Shown here: positions 39,129 to 51,500 of the stretch, in pieces
How the letters are laid out: each line of letters begins with the position of its first letter
Numbering within the stretch: position 1 is the stretch's first letter
Source of the DNA: Antedon bifida
Taxonomy: Eukaryota; Echinodermata; Crinoidea; Comatulida; Antedonidae
Direction of reading: 5' to 3'
Assembly: GCA_963402885.1 (NCBI GenBank)
Contig: OY727095.1
Coordinates: 11,537,001 to 11,601,000 of the forward strand
Length of the DNA: 64,000 nucleotides
The notes under the pieces: model-generated
Told to the model about the DNA's origin: nothing
The model's input: only the letters and a program-made list of their open reading frames with translations
The model's database searches: none
Position numbers and translations under genes: made by a program

Positions 39129-42100
39129 ATGGAAACACTTAATCAAACTGTGTTGTCCGTTATAATATTTGGATTTTGTTTAAGCTTTTCAGCTGGTGAA
39201 ACATTCATCAGTGGAGAAATTTCAGAAGATGTAGAGTTTGAATCTTCTGATAGTCCTGTGTTTGTGACAGATGACGTGTATGTACAGAGCAATGCTACTG
39301 TAACCATTCAAGCAGGAGTGCAGATGTTCTTTGCAGAAGGAACAGGCATCTTTGTTAATGGAACTTTGATTAGCAATGGAACAGACGACAATCATGTTGT
39401 GTTAACTAGTTATGGAAATTCGACATTTTTGAAAGACGAATGGCATCTCAAATGGTCACACGTAAGACTGGTGAACGGGGGTAATAAACACGAGGGCCGT
39501 GTGTTAGTGTATAAAGCTGGTAGATGGGGAAGAGTGTGTGCAAATCTTTATGGTCGTACAAATGCTGCTTTAGTAGTATGCCGTCAACTTGGATATGAAA
39601 ATGGAAATTTCAATGGGTTCGGTTCAGGACAAGAACCAGTTAATCTTTATGATGTGTACTGTGATTCCAACGAGAAATCTATATTTGATTGTTTCCGCAG
39701 TGAAAGCTATTGTGGTTGTAAGTTAATGAATTTGTTTTTTCAAATAATAATTGTAATTGTAGACATTTCTAAAATACGCCTAAATAAATACAAATACACG
39801 CTTGATTTTTCCTTTCGTAGGGCATTTGGGAGTCGTTTGTTCAACAAACATAAGTTACCCGCACAACTTGACATTCTCCAAAACCTCGTACTGGGCTGGT
39901 ATAAGTTGGCTTAAAAGCGATGCAGACAAACGAAGCTTCTTAAGATACACAGATATATCATTGGCAGGAGTAAGCGCAAATGGCGAAGCTGGTAATCCTG
40001 CTATTTCTTCACATTCAAGACGCTTTCCATATTTATCCAATGTTAACATTGTTGAATGTGTTGGATCAGGAATACATTTCTCTGGCGTCGACTCGGATGT
40101 TGACATTAACGAAGTTGTTGTTAAAGGCAATCTCGGTTATGGAATGGAAATGTCTACTTTAGGATCAATTTCAATAGAGAATTCAAGATTTGAGGATAAC
40201 GAATTTGACGGACTTGCAATTTTTGATGTTGATCATGGTACTCCTCGTTATGACAAACTGTGTAATGATACTATTACATTTATTGATTCATTCGAAACAA
40301 GATATTATACAGAAGATGATAATAGCTATTACCAACCCTGTAGACAGGTAGGCATATTTCTTTCAAATAATTGCATCAGAGTTGAAACAATAAGAAAGTA
40401 AAATCAAATAATGGTTCTAGCATGATACTAATGGATCAAGGATGTAGTATCCTTAAATTGGTGATCTCAATTTAAGTTTGTTTGAAATAATATTTTTGTG
40501 AATGTGTAGTTGTTTTATGCAGACCAAGGATACTTTCTAAAAGTAAAAGTTCTGCAATACTACTGGTACCATGGTTACTATAGTTACGTGACCCTCTATG
40601 ATGGTAATGACACTTCAACTGCTGTAGGACAAAGATTTACAAAACAAGACGAGGTAATAACGATCACAAACAATATCATGCTTATTGAACATCGCTGCTC
40701 CAGCTACCACTACTGCAATCAAAACAGTTTAAAATTATTGATTTGGAGTTTGCGTAAGTTTAATGTTATTTTTTTAATGGTTTTTAAACGACATTATTAC
40801 ATTACATTATACAGAAATAAGTTAGTAACTTTTCTTCTTGATTACATTAAATCTACAGAAATTGTTTTAAATTGACAAATCAATATCCAAACAATAATAT
40901 AGCAATTAATATAAATACGGGAAAAAAACCCTTGTTATTTAAAACATTATATATGGATCATAATTCAGAAATACGGTGGTACGGTAAAATTGATTTGAAT
41001 ATGGTACTGTTTGTGAAGTATAAAAAACACTTTACAAATAAAAAAGATTAAAGTTGAAGATTGGGAAAATTTCGTTGAATATCCATGTCTGCACCGTAAA
41101 CAATTCAAATATTGTTACATAAGCGAGGAGGTGCAAATGTATTTATACATTAACACGCTACAGTAGAGCATAATCTCTGCGTTTTATAAATTCCATTTAT
41201 TTTGTTTAATTGGATCCTCTACCTGTACTCCTCAAACCTGTTATTTACGATGATTGTTTTGTTGTTATTTCAAGCAATGCAAGGATTTCAGAAAATAAGC
41301 AAGTCCGACTTTGTTAACAACTTTGGGAATGGTCTGACAGTACACCCGACATACATGCCGGAACTGAGTATGAACAACGTAAAGGTGATGTTTAATAACG
41401 GAAATGGATTTCAAACAAACGGCAACATTGCAGAAATAGCTGTTGAATCAAGTGATCTTGTTGGTAACTTGTTAAATGGAATAAGCATTTATGAAGCTGA
41501 CCACATTGTTATTAGTACATCATATGTTTCAGAAAATAATTTGAATGGATTGTTTTTGAGAATAGGTGATCTTAACATATTCAATAGTGTACTTGACGGG
41601 AACTCCAATTCTGGGCTGTTTGTGTACGATAGTAACCGCAATACTTTGCAGATTGAAAATAACTCATTCTCTTATAATAACGGATGTGGAATCGTTATAA
41701 CCGGTACATATGATTCAAACTCCTACTTCTATAAAAATTCAATTGAATACAATCGGAACGGTGCAATTCACTTTGGAACTAGCCAATACCAATCTAATAT
41801 CATCATCTCTGGTAATTATATATCACTTAACACGGGAGCTTTCATTATAAACGTAGAAATGCATTATGCAATTGCCACAATAACTGATAACGTATTTCAA
41901 AACAATACCTGTGAGAGAGTACTTTCTTTTGCTGTATCAACCAGCTATGATATTCATAATATAATGGTCATTGAGGAAAACGTTATGACTAACAATCAGC
42001 CACGATTGAGATTTTTAAACTCTGTGTGGGCGTCATCTGTTTTCTTCTTACAATACTCAAAGGTATCAATGAAGAGCAACACATTTGATAATCCTGATTT

Positions 42101-44875
42101 TATGTATGAAGTGGTTGCTGCTGGTCGAGGACTATCAACAGATGTCATTAACGCTAGCCTGTCTTGGTGGGGATCTAACAACTGTTCTTTTATCAATTCT
42201 CGTATTATTGATGAAAAACGACCGTCGTACCTAAAGCTTTTAATATCGCCTTATCGTGTCGACAACGACACCTCTGAACTTACATATCAAGAATGTAGTC
42301 TAATTGGAGTTTTTCAGTCTGGCCAAACGATAGGTGGCAGTATATATGGTAATGTTACATTATCTTCTGACGGTAGTCCCTACGTAGTTAGCAACGATAT
42401 TGTAATACACTCAGGAGCTCTGTTGGTAATTGAACCTGGTGTAACATTATTGTTTGACTACTATACTGGAATATTAGTTCGCGGAAGACTTTTAGCAAAC
42501 GGTAACTACACAGATATGATCAGAATGACGCCATTCGTTAAAAACGTGTCTACTCCTATTCGATTATTGGATGGCAAAAATCAATGGGAAGGAGTCTTAG
42601 AAGTGTTGAAAGATGGTAACTGGAGTTCTGTCTGTTATTATAATAATTATGACGGTGCTAGTGTTGCGCGTATTGCGTGTCAGCAGCTTGGATACACAGG
42701 TTATCTAGATTATTACACTGCCACATCCACCAGAATGGCCGTCTTAGATTATTTTGAATGCAATGAAAACATTCATACCAATATCTTAGACTGTGGTTTT
42801 AACTATCCATCTTATGTATGTCCGTCATATCATAAGCTTTATTTAGTATGTAATCCTGGAAAGTGGAGTGGTATCAAGTACACACTTTCTAGTAAGCAGA
42901 GTTCCCTGGAATTTGCTTACATTAGTTATACTGGTGATCTTGAAGAATTGAATGTGTATTCCAGTGCTGTTGAAATAGACTTTAATATTCATCGTTTTGC
43001 TAACCTTAAGCTGTATAATGTACACAGAGGCTTCACAATCTACATAGATAACCCATTCATCGATAAAGATCCAACTACCAATACTGATATCATCTGTGCT
43101 GCTCGTGGATACGGTATTACAGTTTATTCACTTTCCTACAACTACTATCAGGGATCTATTAACTGCGATGGATTTGTTTACGTGTCGACACACTCTTCGG
43201 ATGATTTAAATGCTATCAAACATTACACCCATCAGCAACATGTTCTTAGTTTCCTTGAAGGTGACCAATCGGTATTCGTTGAAGACCTTCTTTATCTGGA
43301 TTTGATATATTCAGGTTACAATTACGTCACACATTCCCGTAACTTTACCGTGCAGGATGGTAATACAATTGCAATGTTTGTCTACAATGATTACGTTTCA
43401 TACAGTGGTTTTTTGTCTTTCATCGATCCTTCAAGCAGAAAGACCCTACTCTCGTTGGATTATTCATCATCTAGGCAGCAACACTGGATTCAAACGAGCT
43501 CAAATGAACTCACTGTTACTTTTTCGTCAAATTATTATTACGCTTCTACTAACATTGGGGTTGTTATTCTGTCTTTAAAAGGTACGTAATTTCACTTTCA
43601 CAAAATTGGTTGTAAATTGATTTTCAGTTTAAACTTATATTGCTTGATTGACACAAGATAATCGAGTTTGGGAATATTTATCTACGATATAATAGTATTT
43701 GAGTAAAAGTACATAACATTATTATTTCTGTTTTCAACACAGATTCGGTTAAAAACATAACAAACAGCATTGTGTTAGATTCTATCAAATACCGGTGGTA
43801 CGAAAGTAGTGGTTCGTACGCAATAGAAATGCAATCCGGATCAAAAGCGACATACTTAACAGTTTTGAACTGTACACTATTTGGGAACACGTATGGATAC
43901 ATTGTGTATTCAAATAATGGAGGTCGCGTTCTATTTGACGGATGTAATGTGTCTTCGATTAATAACTATCGGTCTCATGGTGTTTTAATTCGTGGTACAT
44001 TTGAAGGAATCACATTTTCTAACTGTGTATTTAAAAATATTGACAGAGGTATTGACCTTTACTATTACGATAAAAATTCACCTCTTGAAATCCATGATTG
44101 TTCATTTGTAATGATTAATACTGCCATATACATTTATGGAACCAATTCAAACATCGAAGTGTATAAATCAAGATTCGAAGATTTTTCTTATGGATTGAGC
44201 ATCGGATCCTTTGATAACATTTTCATCGATGAATGTGACTTTAAAGATGGAACGTATGGTGTGTATGTTGATGCATCGTTTGGTTATCAAAGTAACAATC
44301 ACTCGATAATCTTGCAAAAGAATAATTTCCATTCGGTAAACCGATCAGTTTATGCAGGCATTGATATTGATACACATCAACCGTCCAAATGGGTTTATCT
44401 AAGTTTAAAGAAATGTATTGTAGAAGGTAGCGATCGCTTTCTGGAAACATACATATTTACGGAGACAATGAATATTGAAATGGATATAAAAAACAATATG
44501 ATAATTCACAGTAGAGATGTTATCTCAATAACGATAAATAACCAAATTAACAATAGCTACGTTGTTAACATTACGAACAATACTATTATGAACAACACTG
44601 CTGACAACGCTATTGTTTCAATTGGACAACATTACCCTGCCTTCATGTCATCTTCAACAGGCCTACAATTCGATTTCATGGACAACATTTTACAACATAA
44701 TTTAGCAAACCCCATTATAAATGGTCTTAGTTGTGGCTTGGAACTTGGTATTCCTACGGCATCCTTATCTGGAAATGTGTTTGATAACGTTGGAATCGAT
44801 GTGGAGATCTGTAGTGCGCATGTCTTTACCGACCCGGATCATTATATTGATGCAAGGTTTAACCAATTAGTGTAG
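39129..44875 (+). CDS. Giant multidomain protein copy B, 5' part up to the transposon (premature stop)
   Basis: Exons are 39129-39717, 39821-40347, 40510-40753, 41275-43581 and 43743-44867, then into inserted DNA with an in-frame TAG at 44873-44875. Sizes and phases match copy A. The protein has a signal peptide (METLNQTVLSVIIFGFCL...), beta module, SRCR 1 (GRWGRVCANLYGR, VVCRQLGY), CUB-like exon 3, the second module and SRCR 2 (IACQQLGYTGY), and beta-helix repeats up to DARFNQ. Sequence has drifted from copy A, with exon 4 shorter by 16 codons. If translated as read, this would be a secreted protein of ~1600 residues lacking SRCR 3, the CTLD and the membrane anchor. Whether it is expressed is unknown. 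Confidence 0.8.
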
Positions 44876-46034
44876 GCCACTATGTAATTTCGTGTCATTT
44901 TTTTGTTAAAAGCAAAATTCCAGCTGATTTAGTGTCTTTAGGATGTAAAGTAATAAAAAAAATATGTTGCCATTTTTTTAAAAAAGCTTAAGGGTGTCAA
45001 ATCCAAGATGGCCGCCAATACGTAAAATATCCAATAAATGTACCATATTGGACAAAGTAACACCCATTATGAATAATATTTTAAGTTAAAATTAATGCTA
45101 TATGGGTTCTCTGCTATATAAAAATTATTATAAACCTATATTCATTAGTATTTTGACATTTTGAATTTCAAAATGGCCGCCATTTTAAAAAAATGGATTA
45201 CATTTCTTATTAAAACATATGCAAGTTATGACGTTGATTGAAATCACATAAAATGATAGGCCTATGACAACAACACGGTTATTAACACAAAATGGTGGCC
45301 ATTTTGAATTTCAAAATGGCCGCCATTTTTTTAAAAAGGGTTAAATTTCTTATTAAAACGTGTGTAAGTTAAATTCAATTAGATTGAAATGACACAAAAT
45401 GATATGCCTACAACAACATGGTGATTAACTAACTCTGCCAAATGAAATATTTCTAATCAGTGCGCTGTCTTGAATGCATATATTATGCATGCAATATAGT
45501 AAGTTGACCTTCCTTCGTTCTCTACTATTGTATCCATCAAACTTCAACAGACTGATCTGTGATCCCAACAGCTTGTTCAGAAACAAATTGGCAAAAGTAC
45601 TGCAATCAATACCTCATTTCACCCCCAAATGCTCATACGTTCTTATATACAGTACTGTACCAGCTGACTATGTGATAGAATCTCTATTGGAGTCCTTTTT
45701 TACTTTGATAAGTTTGTCACCTGTATTCACCGTCATATATATTTTTTGCCAATATTCATCCTTTTCTTAGGATCCCATATAGTTTGCCTTCTACAAAACT
45801 TTTACCAATGCCTCAAACATTTTCTGTCCAATGTCATCATGCCATGGCCAACAAACACCTCTGTGGGATTTGCAGCATTCTTCATTAATCAAGATATCAT
45901 CTCTCTTTAAATGTTGGCTTTCAAACTCATCAACTAGATTTGCCAGCTCTGATGAAATTATTAATTTGTGTTATTCCAATGATACCATGCTCAATGACCT
46001 TGATCAATTGATGTAAATCCAGCAATTCCCTTTG

Positions 46035-46200
46035 TCACACATACATGTCGTCTCTCAGCTGAAGTAACCGGCCATAGTTCAGGTGGTCATGAGCAAAGAA
46101 ATATTTTATAAAAGCATGTGTACTTTCCATGTGTGCAGATATCGTTGTCTTGTGTCTCTGACATATATAGGGATAGTTTAACCACATCTCTCTGTATTCA
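46035..46200 (-). pseudogene. Coding fossil in the transposon with an HDHLNYGR motif
   Basis: On the minus strand about 50 codons read YREMWLNYPYICQRHKTTIS and then AFIKYFFAHDHLNYGRLLQL before a stop. The (A/F)-x-D-x-x-N-Y-(A/G)-R pattern after a W/L/H-rich helix resembles an uncharacterised protein family I recall as common in transposon-rich invertebrate genomes. Another open piece in the same orientation lies at 46727-46464. Stops and frame changes between them show it is dead. Family assignment is tentative. Confidence 0.35.
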
Positions 46201-46839
46201 AGTTAATATCTTTATGATCAGCGTTTTTCCAACAAAATGATACGTCACTTAGAATCATTTTCTCTGTCTGAATTTTTTCGAGAAAAGTGTCAGAAGTTGT
46301 AGAGAGAAAGCAGAGTTTTTAAGATATTTGTGTCACTGTTGTATAGGTGATACAATACAACAAAAGCACTGGCCGCAACACTATTTTCACAATGCTACAT
46401 GTTTAAAAGCCATATAATTCACCAGGTCGAAATAATTGCTTCTTGATGTCTGTCCACCTCCACTCATCTCGGGCAAGAGTCATCACCAGGCATTATCTTG
46501 TATTTCCCTAGTACATGAGTTTTTATACCACAACCATGTGCACTCATCAAACCAGTGAAATCGGTTGAGATTATAGAAGATGAGAAGTGGGAGTTAATGC
46601 TGCCCATGAAGCTTGTGAATGAGCTGTATCTTTCTTCAAGCTTCTGCCAAAAGTTGACAGGTTGAAAACTTACCAACCATACTGGTGACCATGGCCTTGA
46701 AGTTTCAGACATTGAATTACATGGCAATAACGCATTTATTATTGAACACCATATTTATACAGGATTTCACAATCTATATTATAAGTTAGAGAGTTTGTAC
46801 GTTTGTTTGTTTGTTCGTTATACAAATTTTTGTTACTGC

Positions 46840-47530
46840 ACATAACCTTACATATTGGGTATCAAAATGACCAGAATTGTACCGGGAAAGTTCTAATTTG
46901 AACATCATCCGCCATCTAGGATCTAAGTTAAGCTTGGTTCCCACTAGGACGCAATGCAAGGACGTAGACGCAACGCAAACCAGTTGACCAATGACAAGCG
47001 ACCGTCAAATAAATCCATCGCTTGTGATTGGTCAAATCCCTTACGTTGCGTTACGTCGTTTTGTTGCGTCTCTAGTGGGAACCAAGCATTAGGGGCCAAA
47101 ATGTGGTCAAAATGGCCCACTTTTCCTCACTTTTGATGTTAGTTCTGTTTCAGCACGTAACCATGCATATGGGGTATCAAAATGACCGCAATTGTACCGG
47201 GAATTTAATTTTGCTTAGGCTAGGGGTAGTAAGCTATCAAATTGACCAGAACTGTGTGGTAGGAAATTGTTATAAGGTATTTTAAATAGCCCTGGAAAGG
47301 GGGTGGGGATGTATGCCTGTCACCAAGACCGAAACTGTACTGTGAATGTTTTAAACTACATCTGAAAACAGGCACTGAGGGATTATGAGTTGGTAGTGAT
47401 GGCTAACATAATTTGTACTGGAAACGTCTTAAACACAATCACCCAGTATCTGGGATGTGTTGGGAGGGAGGAAGAGGGGCGGAAATACTGGCGTAATGAA
47501 GTATAACGTGATTGGAATTGTACTAGGAAA
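46840..47530. repeat. Degenerate tandem repeat in the transposon interior
   Basis: The phrase gggtatcaaaatgacc followed by (a/g)aattgtaccggga recurs near 46857 and 47173. Weaker versions follow (ctatcaaattgaccagaact, ccaagaccgaaactgtac, tttgtactggaaacgt). This non-coding repeat is interrupted by the MITE. Confidence 0.5.
46931..47088. mobile_element. 158-bp MITE nested in the transposon, TTA target duplication
   Basis: Terminal inverted repeats (gcttggttcccactag and ctagtgggaaccaagc) enclose foldback DNA with ttgaccaatgac / gtgattggtcaa and acgcaacgcaa-type inverted pieces. TTA lies on both sides (46928-46930 and 47089-47091). The size, the TTA duplication and the structure fit a PIF/Harbinger-type MITE. 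Fragments of the family occur at 6615-6730 and 36390-36480. Confidence 0.75.
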
Positions 47531-48524
47531 AGTTACTACATTTGAACTGTCCATGGGAGGAGTTTGTTTTTGTGGCTGGGATGGTGATAGGAGAAAGAAG
47601 GCTGGGGGCCGCAGTATCTAAATTATATATATCAGCCAATATGACACCTATTCATTTACACAGTTTACAACGTACTTAAAACATAGGCCTATCATAGCTA
47701 TGTATACCCCTAACCCTAAAGTTGAATTGACATTTGTCCTGGGAAGAATTTGTTTTTAAAAAGAGTGTGGGATGTTATTGAAGAGGGGTGGAGGTTGGCG
47801 GGTATAGGGACACTGGGGTCTGAGAAGGCTTTAAACTAATTTAGAAAGCCGCCCTGTGGCGGGTATAATTGCCAGTAAGGTATAAATACACTTGTTTTAT
47901 ATTGTGGTCCTGTCTGAGATACAAACATTGAAATACAAGTTTCACTTTTATGAAAAGAAATGAGATCTATAATTTAGATTTAGAATTAATTGTTGCTGAA
48001 TATTTGATATCAATGTAAGTTGTTCCATACTTTTGCAACTCCAACTTTGAACGATTAGGTAATTCAAGGGTCATAGTAGGGGTATTATATATCTATTATA
48101 TAGAGAACATCGACAACTTTAGACAGCCTTATGTTTAGACAATCCTATGAGAAGTGACTATTTTAGAACATTGTGTTGAAGCAACAAAAATTATTTAAAT
48201 TTATTTTTTAGTGGCGGCCATTTTGAAATCCAAGATGGCCGACAGATTATCGCTATACATAGTTAAGATTGTATAATGTGTAATACCATCAAAACGGACT
48301 TGTTCCACATTCATAATTTGTGTTATTGGTGATATTCTGGTTTTAAATAGGGTTATTTGAGTATTGGCGGCCATCTTGAATTTGGTCCTTTAAATTTCTT
48401 TAGAAAAAATGGCAACATATTTTTTTTCATTCCTTATATTATCAAGATATGAAATAAAGTCAAAGTTTGCTTTTAACAAAAAATATACACGACATTCATA
48501 TAAACGACATACCAGCCTACATTA

Positions 48525-51500
48525 AATGGAGAGATTTTGAAGATAACGTACGCTACAGAGTCTTTGATAATGAAGATTGGAATAACCTTGTGTACATTAT
48601 TACGGATGATGAGAATGCTGTAACTAATGAGTTGAGTAAATGTAGTTCGTCTAACATAGGTGGACGAATTAATGGCACATGTCACCTGAAATTGCTAAAT
48701 AGTCCTTATCAGGTCCAATCTGATATCACAGTTTTACCAAACGCAGAGTTAATAATAGATCCGGGTGTAAAATTGTTTTTTAAAGAAAATAATGGAATTA
48801 CTGTTCTTGGAAGGTTATCAGCAGTAGGTAATGCTAACAAAGAAATAACTTTTGATTTAATGCCTGATTTTAGTTCAGTCGATAATGATGAGATACGTTT
48901 GGTTGAAGGTATTAGTCGAACCGAAGGACGTCTTCAAATAAATGTGAATGGTGAATGGAAATATGTTTGGCATCTAATCTTTAATTCCAATGATGCCCAG
49001 GTTGCTTGTCGACAACTGGGTTTTAGCTATGAAGGTTTTACTAGAGTTTCTCTTAATGCAGATTTTGAACATACCTGGAAAAATGTTTTCCTTTGCAATG
49101 GATATGAGTTGAGTTTATTTGACTGTCTAGGGATCTACTTCAACTCCCATTACTATTTTTATAATGTATGGTTGAATTGTAAAAGGAATTGGGGAAATTT
49201 TCAATTGTACACTGATTCAAACACCGAACGGTCTACAATTAAACATGTTAACATATTAAATACCGGTCGGCTACATGATGTGAATGGTGTCCCTTCAATA
49301 TATGCGTTTGGACCTGTAATTCCGCTCATGAAAGACATATATTTTGAGAACTGTACCGGACGGGCACTTGTCATTGATAGTACGACAGAAATTGAACTAG
49401 AGAGAATTACCGTAAAGCAGTGTTGGTCAGGTTTTGCATCAAGAATTTATTCAGAAGTCAACATTTTGGAGAGCTCGTTTGAACATTTTGATTCTTCTGG
49501 CCTATTAATGACTACGAGAATAGCCAGTTTTTTCCCTTCACAGTCGTTTTTTTATTCCAGATGTGGTGGACATCATCTGGTTAATCCGGGAGACCAGTTA
49601 ATGCTTTCTGAAAGTGCATGCGGAGAACAAGACTGCATCAGTGTTATTGAATGTGTACACAACTGTACAATTATTATGGCTTTTCAACCCGTAAATCATT
49701 ATTATTCCCGCATTTATATTTATGACGGGACTTCCATTTATTCTAATCAAATTGGATATGTAGACCGATATTCTTCGAAGATGACGTATATTCCTACTTC
49801 GAGCGCAGTAACTATTAGGATAGACTATTATTATTACTCTTCAAGATATTATTACTGTAAAAATACGAATAATTATCAACGACTTGAACTTCACATCTCG
49901 GTTTATGAAAAAGGTATGTCACTTGATTTTTAAATCTTTATAATTGTAAAATTCACCGAATATGGAGTATGTTTATCCATTTATCGTCAATCGTTTTAGT
50001 GCGTAGTTATTGTGTATACTATTTCCTATTTATTAAGCTCAATTTATGGAATAAATTTAGGCCTACGTATTTCTGACGACCCATCGTAAAAAATTGCAAT
50101 ACTTTAGGTACTACCAGCAATGAAATTCATACGTATCAAATGTCAATAGTTTATACATTTCCGCAATGTATAATTTTGTTGCGCACATTTTTAAAAATCA
50201 AATATTATAAATTCTGAATTGAACTGTATTGGATGATATGTTTGGCTATTTATTTTGTTGTATCTTAATATTGTAGAACATCTGAAGTCGTCAATAACTG
50301 TAGCCGATTCGACTATCAAGAATGTTGTTGGATCTTTTGTATCAATTGTGGATAATGAAATTGAAGCTAAAATTCCTGTTGATGTTACCATATCAAGATG
50401 CTATTTTGAAAAGTGTTCTCAAGCAGACAGCAGTGTTATTGGCATTGGTCGCAAAGACGGTAACTGTTCAATAACTGAAAACTTTTTCAATGAAAACTAC
50501 GGTACAGTAAACATTAATCAAGGAGGAACCGATGCTTCAACAATAATTGTTGCACGTAACTATTTTTTATCAACAAAACAGAGTAACATATTGTATATAC
50601 AGTCTCCAGCTGACTCAATAAGAATACAGGTGTTTGATAACCATTTTATTCAAAACATACCATCAGCTAACAACGATGTAGTCACCATTCAAGGAGGCAA
50701 CGCTAGTATTAATAACAACTTATTTTATTATAACCATGGGCGACATTTGATATTCATTGGAGGGGAAACTGCCAATGGAAACCGACTCATCTATGGTAAC
50801 ATCATGATTTATAACACTGGCCAACGTTCTGATGAAACATTCACAATATTACTAGATGGTACCAATACTGGCATTACTGGAAATTATATAGTAAATCCTG
50901 GAAATGAATTTGAAATAGCTCTTACTTCTCGGGTAACGGAGACGGTTGATGCTACAAATAACTATTGGGGAGTTCGTTCCTTAGAAGAGGTCAGAGGTCG
51001 AGTGCGTGATGGAAAGAGTATTATTGGTCACGCAGATATCGAACAGGAACCTTTTCTTACTGAACCATCAGATATCGAATTCTTTAGTTGTAAGTTTAAA
51101 CATTTTACTACCCTATATTAGCAGAGAAACGAATATTTAGGAAGAAGAGATATTTTGTTTTATTACTATAATTTAATAAAAGTTTATTTTTAAAATCAAA
51201 GGATTAAAAGATAACAAAGTTTTGAGATACTACTGTTTATATGAGGGAAGGAAATCTAGAAAGAACAGAGATATAAAGATCAAAGTTAAAAGATCATGTT
51301 AAATGTTAAATCATTAATTAATTAATTAATCAATAATTGCTTTTAAAGCATCATGTCAGCCAGGCTATACTTTAGAAGGAAGTCAGTGTTTCAGTTACAA
51401 ACCAGCTGCCGTCGACTACAATACAGCGAAGTCAATTTGCTTTGTATGTATATATTTACTATTACTATTAATTAAAGTAATTAACCAAAGAGAGCATACT

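Larger units (their letters stand above)
44868..48524. mobile_element. 3657-bp DNA transposon inserted in exon 5 of copy B
   Basis: Ends are imperfect inverted repeats of ~155-165 bp (44868-45021 and 48361-48524) sharing ta(g/a)tgtaggc at the tips, tttttgttaaaagcaaa, aatatgttgccatttttt and caagatggccgccaatac. The trinucleotide aat is duplicated on both sides (44865-44867, 48525-48527). Removing the element plus one aat restores an open frame aligned with copy A. Further ggcggccatttt-type inverted boxes occur inside both ends. The interior lacks an intact transposase; only decayed coding traces remain. The 3-bp target duplication narrows the superfamily (Harbinger- or CACTA-like), but the tips do not settle it. 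Confidence 0.85.

Noticed and set aside
44868-48524. CACTA element, because of tagtg at one tip
   Set aside because: CACTA elements start with CACTA and end with TAGTG; here the 5' tip is TAGTG and the 3' tip is CATTA, the reverse arrangement, so I left the superfamily open.
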